Source: Amycolatopsis orientalis DSM 40040 = KCTC 9412 (GTDB lineage Bacteria > Actinomycetota > Actinomycetes > Mycobacteriales > Pseudonocardiaceae). From it: DNA of 56,343 bases. The notes below the pieces were generated by a model. It did not search any database. It saw only the letters and a program-made list of their open reading frames with translations, and had not been told where the DNA came from. Shown one piece after another: positions 51,477-56,343 of the stretch. The position numbers and the translations under genes were made by a program. The DNA lies in the NCBI RefSeq assembly GCF_000478275.1, contig NZ_ASJB01000062.1, positions 1 through 56,343 of the forward strand. The letters run 5' to 3'. Numbering within the stretch: the stretch's first letter is position 1; each line of letters opens with the position of its first letter.

Positions 51477-52190
51477 TCAGTCCCGTTCCGGCGGGGGCGG
51501 TCGTCCGGCGGCCAGTTCGCGGAGCGCGCGGGGCCGGGTGATGGTGACGCGCTGGCGGGCGGTGCGCACCACGCCCAGGCGGCGCAGTTCGTCGAGGCCG
51601 CGGATCAGGGTGCTGCGCGAGACGCGCGCGAATCCGGCCAATTCTCCTTGGTTGAAGCGGAGTTCGACCTGTTTTTCGGCCGTCCAGTCGAGGTCGTGCT
51701 GGAGTGCCAGTTCCACGAGTACCGCGGCGAGCCGCTGCGGGAAATCCGGTCCGCCGGATTCGAGCCGCAGGCGGTCGGACTGCTGCAGCCGGATCGCCGC
51801 GGTACGGAAGATCTCCTCGGCGATCCGCGGCCATTCGCGCAGTACGCCGAGCAATCTCTCCCTCGGCACGATGAGCGTGTGCACCTCGTCGATCGCCGAC
51901 ATCGTCGCGGAGCGGGGGAGCCCGCTGATCGGGGCGAGTTCGCCGACGATCTCCGCGGGACCGCGGGCGGCCAGTGGCGCGTCTTCGCCGCGATAGTTCG
52001 TGGCGCTGATCTTCACCCAACCGCGCAGGACGACGAACATACCGGCCGGCGCGCTGCCCTGGAGGGCGAGGATCTGGCCGGGACGCCAGACCTTCAGATG
52101 ACCCGCGGCCCGGAGCGCGGCCTGCTCGCCCACCGTGAGCCGTCGCCAGGTCCCGGGTTCTCCCGGCTCGCCGTCGGAGGAACCGGTCAT
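51477..52190 (-). CDS. Crp/Fnr-family transcriptional regulator
   Basis: A 237-residue regulator. The N-terminal cyclic-nucleotide-binding fold spans about 20-140 (KVWRPGQILALQGSAPAGMF, VGELAPISGLPRSATMSAID); the C-terminal winged helix spans about 150-225 (FNQGELAGFARVSRSTLIRG). The phosphate-binding cassette reads ELAPISGLPRSA, fairly close to the canonical cAMP site with its Arg. This matters because a cyclase-like protein is encoded in the same island: a cyclic nucleotide could link the two. It lies 77 bases upstream of the peptide gene on the same strand and probably controls it. An ATGA overlap links its start to a possible small ORF. Confidence 0.9.
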   Translation of the reverse strand: MTGSSDGEPGEPGTWRRLTVGEQAALRAAGHLKVWRPGQILALQGSAPAGMFVVLRGWVKISATNYRGEDAPLAARGPAEIVGELAPISGLPRSATMSAIDEVHTLIVPRERLLGVLREWPRIAEEIFRTAAIRLQQSDRLRLESGGPDFPQRLAAVLVELALQHDLDWTAEKQVELRFNQGELAGFARVSRSTLIRGLDELRRLGVVRTARQRVTITRPRALRELAAGRPPPPERD

Positions 52191-52306
52191 CCCGGCGCTG
52201 CCGCTTCCACGGGAATCGGATCGGCGCTCTGTTCCATTTGACGCATCAGCAACTCCCCCGACTCGTCACCATGGTCAGTGGGCAGAACGACCCGGAAGTT
52301 TCGCAC
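52187..52306 (-). CDS. Possible small ORF overlapping the Crp gene start
   Basis: A minus-strand frame ends with a TGA that overlaps the Crp ATG by four bases (ATGA). From a GTG at 52306 it encodes 39 residues (FRVVLPTDHGDESGELLMRQ in the middle); the open frame continues up to an ATG at 52399. The sequence looks protein-like, but the A/T-rich stretch just before it may be the Crp promoter and there is no clear ribosome binding site. I cannot decide between a real leader peptide and chance. Confidence 0.3.
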   Translation of the reverse strand: MRNFRVVLPTDHGDESGELLMRQMEQSADPIPVEAAAPG

Positions 52307-52376
52307 CGCAACAAGTAATTGTGCCAGGCACGGGGTGAGTTCACCAGGCCTCGGGCCGGCGACGGGGGAGGATGTC

Positions 52377-52787
52377 ATGCGCAGTGCCGAAAGTGTCATG
52401 GGACCGCCGAAGGATCATGGCCGGCCGTACACCGGGTCGGATCCGCTGACCCCCAAGGCGTTCGGGCGAAGACCGGCGTTCTTCGCGCCGCATCCGCCGC
52501 TGATGTCCGGCGGGTGGTACCAGGGCGCCGATCACGAGGTCGTCGGCCCGGGGCGGTATCCGGTTCCCCGTCCGCCCGTCAAATCCGTCAAGGCCGCCTT
52601 GCTGTGGACACTTTTCCTGGGCCCCTTGGGGTTCTGCTACGTGTCACCCGTCGGCGGGCTGGTCGCGACGGCCGTGTCGGTCACGGCGATCACCTTCGGG
52701 GGAGCCTCGGTGCTCGCCGTGATCTGGCCGGTCGCGATGGTGCTCTCGCTGGCGGCCCTGCCCCGGCGGTCCGAAGAGAGGGAATGA
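52377..52787 (+). CDS. Small membrane protein with two or three C-terminal hydrophobic segments
   Basis: A 136-residue protein. GGGGGAGG lies 5 bases before the ATG at 52377, which settles the start. The first 75 residues are Pro/Gly-rich and probably disordered (FGRRPAFFAPHPPLMSGGWY). The rest is hydrophobic: AALLWTLFLGPLGFCYV, VGGLVATAVSVTAITFGG and LAVIWPVAMVLSLAALP, recalling TM2-like small membrane proteins. The short charged end (RRSEERE) would face the cytoplasm. It is divergent from the Crp gene and ends before a strong terminator, so it is monocistronic. I do not recognise a function; proximity to the conflict island may be chance. Confidence 0.75.
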   Translation: MRSAESVMGPPKDHGRPYTGSDPLTPKAFGRRPAFFAPHPPLMSGGWYQGADHEVVGPGRYPVPRPPVKSVKAALLWTLFLGPLGFCYVSPVGGLVATAVSVTAITFGGASVLAVIWPVAMVLSLAALPRRSEERE

Positions 52788-52816
52788 GCGTCCGGCCGGT
52801 TCCGGCCGGATGAGCC

Positions 52817-52851
52817 GGGTGGGGGCCGCTCAAGGGGGGCGGCCCCCACCG
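52817..52851 (+). terminator. GC-rich terminator hairpin
   Basis: GGTGGGGGCCGC and its complement GCGGCCCCCACC enclose a short purine-rich loop, 30 bases after the membrane-protein stop codon. The tract GCTTCTTCCG follows. It is a clear intrinsic-type hairpin. Confidence 0.75.
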
Positions 52852-52995
52852 CGGGCTTCTTCCGCCCGGGTCGGGTCGTGCCACCATCCGAAAGTCGTGT
52901 CCTCTTGCTCCGATCATGCAGCCCACCGTCCGAACTCTTGAACCCGAGCAGCCCACTATGTTTACATCTGCTCGATAGCCGCGCCAAAGGTGCAG

Positions 52996-53020
52996 TTTCG
53001 AACACATTCGAACGGGTTCA
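52996..53020 (+). promoter_or_regulatory. Three TTCR repeats at 10-base spacing before phospholipase C
   Basis: TTCG at 52997, TTCG at 53007 and TTCA at 53017 give three half-sites one helical turn apart (CGAACACATTCGAACGGGTT in the middle), ending 22 bases before the GTG start. The arrangement recalls PHO-box direct repeats, although those usually have 11-base units. Control of a secreted phospholipase by phosphate starvation would make sense. Confidence 0.35.
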
Positions 53021-53041
53021 ACGCAGTTCCTGGAGGGCTCC

Positions 53042-55576
53042 GTGCGCCGTCGTACCCTGCTGAAGGCCGCTGGTGCGGCTTCCGCCTTCACCTTGCTCCC
53101 GGCGAGTGTCCGGCAGGCGCTCGCCGCCGACGCGCCGACGGGCGGACTCGACGTCATCGAGCACGTCGTCGTCTTCATGCAGGAGAACCGGTCGTTCGAC
53201 CATTATCTGGGCACGCTGCGCGGGGTCCGGGGGTTCGGCGATCCGGCGGCGATCAAGCTGCCTTCCGGGGCTTCGGTCTTCCAGCAGCCCGACGGTACGG
53301 GCACCTTGCTTCCCTACGCGATCGACGACCAGTTCATGGCCGACGTCGACCACAGCTGGTCCGGCGGGCACCGGGCGTGGAACAAGGGCCGTCACGACGG
53401 GTGGCGCGCGGCCAAGGGCGTGCGTTCGCTGACCTATCACACGCGATCCGCGCTGCGGTTCTATCACGAGCTGGCCGACGCCTTCACCGTCTGCGACGCC
53501 TACCACTGCTCGGAAATGGGCCCCACCAACCCGAACCGGATGTACCTGTTCACCGGCAAACTCGGGTACGAGCCGGACGGTGTCACCCGGGCGATCGGCA
53601 ACGCGGCCTGGCAGAACCCCGGGCACACCGGCTACACGTGGAAGACCTACGCCGAGCGGCTGCAGACCGCGGGCCGCAGCTGGCGGGTTTATCAGGAATG
53701 GGACAACTACGGCGACAATTCGCTGGACTACTTCAGCGATTTCCTGGCCGTCGGCACCAAGGCGCTGTCGAAGGTGAAGGACTCCGCGGGCAAGGCCTTC
53801 CCGAAACTGGAGTACTTCTACTACGCGTTGGATTCGGCGTCGTCCACGGAACGGACCCGCCTGCTCGACGGACTGGCGGCGGGGGTCGCGACCCTGTCCG
53901 CGGACGAGCGCGCCCTCTACGACCGCGGCCTGGCCAGGGTCGCGCCGAAGCAACTGCTGAGCACCTTCAAAAGCGACGTCGACACGGGCAAACTGCCGTC
54001 GGTGTCCTGGATCGTCGCCCCGGAGGCGCAGACCGAACATCCCGCGTGGGGCCCCAACACCGGCGCCGATCTGGTCAAGGGAATCCTCGACACCATCGCC
54101 TCCCGGCCCGACGTGTGGAACAAGACGCTGTTCCTGCTGACCTACGACGAGGACGGCGGCTTCTTCGACCACATGCCGCCGCCCGCGCCACCCGCGTCCG
54201 ACTCGGAGGGCAAGAGTTCCGTCGCCACGACCGACGAATTCGTCTCCGTCGAGCCGATCGGGCTGGGCGTGCGCGTGCCGATGTTCGTCATCTCGCCGTG
54301 GAGCCGGGGCGGGAAGGTGTGCTCGGAGGTCTTCGACCACACCTCCGTGCTGCGGTTCCTGGAGCGGTGGAGTGGCGTCGCCGAACCGAACATCTCGCCG
54401 TGGCGGCGCACCGTCTGCGGTGATCTGACGTCGGCGCTGGACACCACGGCGCCGAACGCCACCTACCCGGCGCTGACCAAACCGGTGCCGACGAGCGGAC
54501 CGTGGAACACCCAGCCGCAACCGCCGTCCGTGCAGAAGGCGCCCGTGCCGGAAACCGGGGTCCGGACGGCGCGGCCGTTGCCGTATCAGCTGACGGTGTC
54601 GGGGCGCGTGACGGCCGAGCGGTTCTGGATCGACTTCGCCAACACCGGAACCGCCGGCGCGCATTTCTACGTCTACGCCACCGCGTACCGGACCGACGGG
54701 CCGTGGCGCTACACCGTCGGCGCCGGGGCGACCCTCTCGGATTACTGGCAGGCGGGCACCCCGGAAGGCGCGTACGACCTCACCGCCCACGGCCCCAACG
54801 GTTTCCTGCGGCGGTTCGCGGGCAACCGGCTCACCGCGACCACCGCGGGCAAACCGAATCCGGAAGTCGTGCTGCGGCAGGGTTCCGGCGTCGTGTACCT
54901 GAAGATGACCAACACCGGCGGCGCCGCCTGCGAGCTGACCGTGCGCACCGGCAACCGGGGCGGCGGCCCGTGGACGTACTCGGTCGCGCCGGGCGTGACC
55001 GTCGAGGACTGGTTCAGCACCGAAGGCGGCATGAGCGGCTGGTACGACCTGACCGCCCAGGGGCCCGACGGTTTCCTGCGCCGCTTCGCGGGCCATGTCG
55101 AGACCGGCGCCGAGAGCGTCAGCGACCCGGTCATGGGCTCCGGACCGCTCCCGGCCACCGTCCGCTCGGCCGACAGCCAGGAGACCGTGGGCGAATCCGG
55201 TGCCGCCACGAACGCCGTCGACGGCGCGCCCGGCACCCTTTGGCACACCAAGTGGTCCGGCGGGGCGGATCCGCTGCCCCACGAACTCCAGCTCGATCTG
55301 GGCGCCACCCGCACCGTCACCGGCCTGACCTATCTCCCGCGCCAGGACGGCTCCGCGAACGGCCGCGTCGGCCGATACGAGGTCTACCTGAGCGCCGACG
55401 GTGTGGCTTGGGGAAGTCCGGTCGCCACCGGGACCTTCGCCGACGACGCCGTCCTGAAGACCCTGCGGTTCTGGCCGTCGCGGGCCCGCTACGTGCGTTT
55501 CCGCGCGCTCACCGAGGCGGGTGGACGTGGCCCGTGGACGTCCGCGGCGGAGGTCGTCCCCCTCGGCTGGTCCTGA
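53042..55576 (+). CDS. Tat-secreted phosphocholine-type phospholipase C with F5/8 domain
   Basis: An 844-residue exported enzyme from a GTG with GGAGGG before it. The Tat signal reads RRRTLLKAAGAASAF. The phosphoesterase domain (about 35-470) shows VVVFMQENRSFDHYLGTLRG, CSEMGPTNPNRMYLFTG, LTYDEDGGFFDHMPPP and SPWSRGGKVCSEVFDHTSVL, the metal and nucleophile motifs of non-haemolytic phospholipase C. Two DUF756-type repeats follow (about 505-700, each ending near FLRRFAG), then a discoidin F5/8-like domain (about 705-844) that could bind surface glycans. It releases phosphocholine or similar head groups from phospholipids to gain phosphate. The added F5/8 domain exceeds the usual family length. 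Confidence 0.93.
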   Translation: MRRRTLLKAAGAASAFTLLPASVRQALAADAPTGGLDVIEHVVVFMQENRSFDHYLGTLRGVRGFGDPAAIKLPSGASVFQQPDGTGTLLPYAIDDQFMADVDHSWSGGHRAWNKGRHDGWRAAKGVRSLTYHTRSALRFYHELADAFTVCDAYHCSEMGPTNPNRMYLFTGKLGYEPDGVTRAIGNAAWQNPGHTGYTWKTYAERLQTAGRSWRVYQEWDNYGDNSLDYFSDFLAVGTKALSKVKDSAGKAFPKLEYFYYALDSASSTERTRLLDGLAAGVATLSADERALYDRGLARVAPKQLLSTFKSDVDTGKLPSVSWIVAPEAQTEHPAWGPNTGADLVKGILDTIASRPDVWNKTLFLLTYDEDGGFFDHMPPPAPPASDSEGKSSVATTDEFVSVEPIGLGVRVPMFVISPWSRGGKVCSEVFDHTSVLRFLERWSGVAEPNISPWRRTVCGDLTSALDTTAPNATYPALTKPVPTSGPWNTQPQPPSVQKAPVPETGVRTARPLPYQLTVSGRVTAERFWIDFANTGTAGAHFYVYATAYRTDGPWRYTVGAGATLSDYWQAGTPEGAYDLTAHGPNGFLRRFAGNRLTATTAGKPNPEVVLRQGSGVVYLKMTNTGGAACELTVRTGNRGGGPWTYSVAPGVTVEDWFSTEGGMSGWYDLTAQGPDGFLRRFAGHVETGAESVSDPVMGSGPLPATVRSADSQETVGESGAATNAVDGAPGTLWHTKWSGGADPLPHELQLDLGATRTVTGLTYLPRQDGSANGRVGRYEVYLSADGVAWGSPVATGTFADDAVLKTLRFWPSRARYVRFRALTEAGGRGPWTSAAEVVPLGWS

Positions 55577-55600
55577 CCGCACGGGCGGAATTCGGCTCGC

Positions 55601-55649
55601 GGCGAAGGGCGCTTTCCCCTCATGGCATGCGGGGAAAGCGCCCTTCGCC
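55601..55649. repeat. Hairpin, family G (copy 3)
   Basis: GGCGAAGGGCGCTTTCCCC and its exact complement with an 11-base loop (19-base stem) start 24 bases after the phospholipase stop codon. A weaker continuation (GAGGGGAAAGGGCCCTTC) follows up to about 55683. It is the likely phospholipase terminator, related to the hairpins at 12216 and 41808. Confidence 0.85.
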
Positions 55650-55722
55650 GCGTGAGATGAGGGGAAAGGGCCCTTCAGCCCCCTCTCACCCGACGCCAGG
55701 TTGCGAGGGTGCGAGGTCAGAC

Positions 55723-55747
55723 CTGGTCGTGAGTGGTGGGTGTCGTT
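55723..55747. repeat. Half palindrome, family P (copy 9, one arm only)
   Basis: CTGGTCGTGAGTGGTGGGTG and the following GTCGTT match the left arm of copy 7 with two differences, but the right arm is absent. The sequence switches directly to the 3' end of the truncated hydrolase gene 4 bases later, so a deletion or insertion junction probably lies here. Confidence 0.75.
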
Positions 55748-55751
55748 CTGG

Positions 55752-56129
55752 TCAGGAGGCCTTCTGGTTCCGCTCGGTCGCGGACCAGCCGTCCTTGTCC
55801 CGCGCGAGGCCGTAATCGGCGCCGTAGAAGACACTCTTGGCGTTTTCGTCCCCGGCGAGGTGGTACTGCAGCCAGGCGGTGATCGCGCCGATGACGCGGT
55901 AACGGCTGTCGCCGTCGAGGAAGTGAGTGGCGCCCCTCGGCTGGCCGTATACGGCGGGAACCTGGTCGCAGGCGAGAAAACGGCTGTGTACGTAAAAAGA
56001 GGGCACGATGATGTCCGCTTGCCCGGACACGAAGAAGGCGGGACCGTGCAGTTTGTTCACGTTCCCCTGCGGGCCCGGCATGATCGGCAACGTGGTCTTC
56101 ACGGACGGCTCGGACCATCGCCACCAGGC
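55752..56129 (-). pseudogene. 5'-truncated alpha/beta hydrolase remnant
   Basis: An open frame whose product looks like the C-terminal third of a secreted dienelactone-hydrolase/cutinase-like esterase: VKTTLPIMPGPQGNVNKLHG, then FVSGQADIIVPSFYVHSRF with the acid residue, GATHFLDGDS with the active-site His, and AWLQYHLAGDENAKSVFYGA. The nucleophile elbow and all of the N-terminal part are missing; a stop codon at 56130-56132 closes the frame upstream and no frame continues the protein further. About 125 residues remain, against roughly 280-400 for the family. No start with a ribosome binding site is visible. Palindrome fragments flank it on both sides, suggesting that rearrangement removed the front. 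Confidence 0.75.
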
Positions 56130-56217
56130 TCAGTGGCACCACCAGTCACAGCGGTAGCGCGTGAAGGCCCCCTTCGCTCGGCTCAGCCGAGGAAACTCGA
56201 CCTTCACACCTTCCCCG

Positions 56218-56272
56218 GTACATGATGGCCCCCTTCCTTGCGCCAGGCGCAAGGAAGGGGGCCATCATGTAC
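56218..56272. repeat. Perfect 27-base-arm palindrome, family T (copy 2)
   Basis: GTACATGATGGCCCCCTTCC begins a 27-base arm that pairs exactly around one central A. It matches the element at 14171 over TGATGGCCCCCTT and GCGC, with compensating changes in between (TTCTTGCGC versus CCTTGCGCC). Confidence 0.9.
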
Positions 56273-56296
56273 TTCACCGCGAGCAAAGCCGCAGGC

Positions 56297-56343
56297 CACG
56301 AGTGGTACCCAAGTGAGGGACGGGTAGAACCGTCATTACCACT
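56297..56343. repeat. Degenerate family P palindrome cut by the window end (copy 10)
   Basis: The right arm AGAACCGTCATTACCACT is intact up to the last base of the window, but the left arm is decayed (CACGAGTGGTACCCAAGTGA). It shows that single arms of the family can decay. Confidence 0.7.

Noticed and set aside
53018..55834. 938-residue antisense frame over phospholipase C
   Set aside because: The sense strand encodes an intact phospholipase C with motifs in order; the antisense product is low-complexity Gly/Arg/Val sequence.

Overview
The window looks like chromosomal DNA of a high-GC actinomycete, most likely Amycolatopsis or a close Pseudonocardiaceae relative. This is inferred from very G/C-rich third codon positions, many twin-arginine (Tat) secreted enzymes, ECF sigma, AraC and PucR regulators, and an actinobacterial conflict-system module. 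I see no rRNA, tRNA, CRISPR array, insertion sequence or phage gene.

Layout. (1) 113-12135: one + strand run of secreted carbohydrate-oxidising proteins. Two giant ThuA/sorbosone-dehydrogenase-type proteins flank two xylose-isomerase-like TIM barrels and a two-domain multicopper oxidase, and a cupredoxin/OmpL47-repeat protein ends the run. DUF1080 and ThuA domains suggest extracellular 3-keto-sugar chemistry. (2) 12430-14164: an ECF41-type sigma factor with carboxymuconolactone-decarboxylase and DoxX genes. Two matching TGTTACC-N16-CGTC boxes precede the sigma gene and its first target. (3) 14575-19240: a BCCT transporter, small membrane or secreted proteins, and a GlxA-type regulator with a putative operator. 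(4) 19418-27983: a probable undescribed biosynthetic cluster. Two internally duplicated haem-oxygenase-like diiron (HDO) proteins are divergent from a translationally coupled methyltransferase / P450 / DUF6875-like / O-methyltransferase operon, followed by an SDR and an AraC regulator. (5) 28020-34076: a GT87 mannosyltransferase, an AraC regulator and a Tat-secreted intradiol dioxygenase carrying a chitin-binding domain, an erythromycin esterase and a Spo0M-like protein. (6) 34140-40840: a hydrolase, ABC/ABC and Eis-type acetyltransferase operon, divergent from a PucR regulator. (7) 41068-41796: a trypsin-like protease. (8) 42029-52190: a conflict/peptide-modification island. It holds a cyclase-like VMAP protein, a MoxR AAA ATPase and a 1473-residue vWA-STAND-TPR protein, facing a Crp regulator, a 65-residue peptide and a stand-alone HExxH peptide beta-hydroxylase. 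(9) 53042-55576: a phospholipase C, then a truncated hydrolase remnant.

Intergenic regions carry several families of long near-perfect palindromes. One family (arms containing GTGGTAATGACGGTT or covarying versions) occurs in eight complete and two partial copies. A second (GAAGGGCGCTTTC arms) occurs three times, and a third (TGATGGCCCCCTT arms) twice. Most lie at 3' ends, but some lie between divergent genes, so they are not only terminators.

The most interesting parts are the radical-SAM-less HExxH/peptide module next to the STAND-MoxR-VMAP genes, the HDO/P450 cluster, the palindrome families, the paired ECF41 promoter boxes, and the mosaic ThuA proteins that share an unnamed Cys-containing domain.
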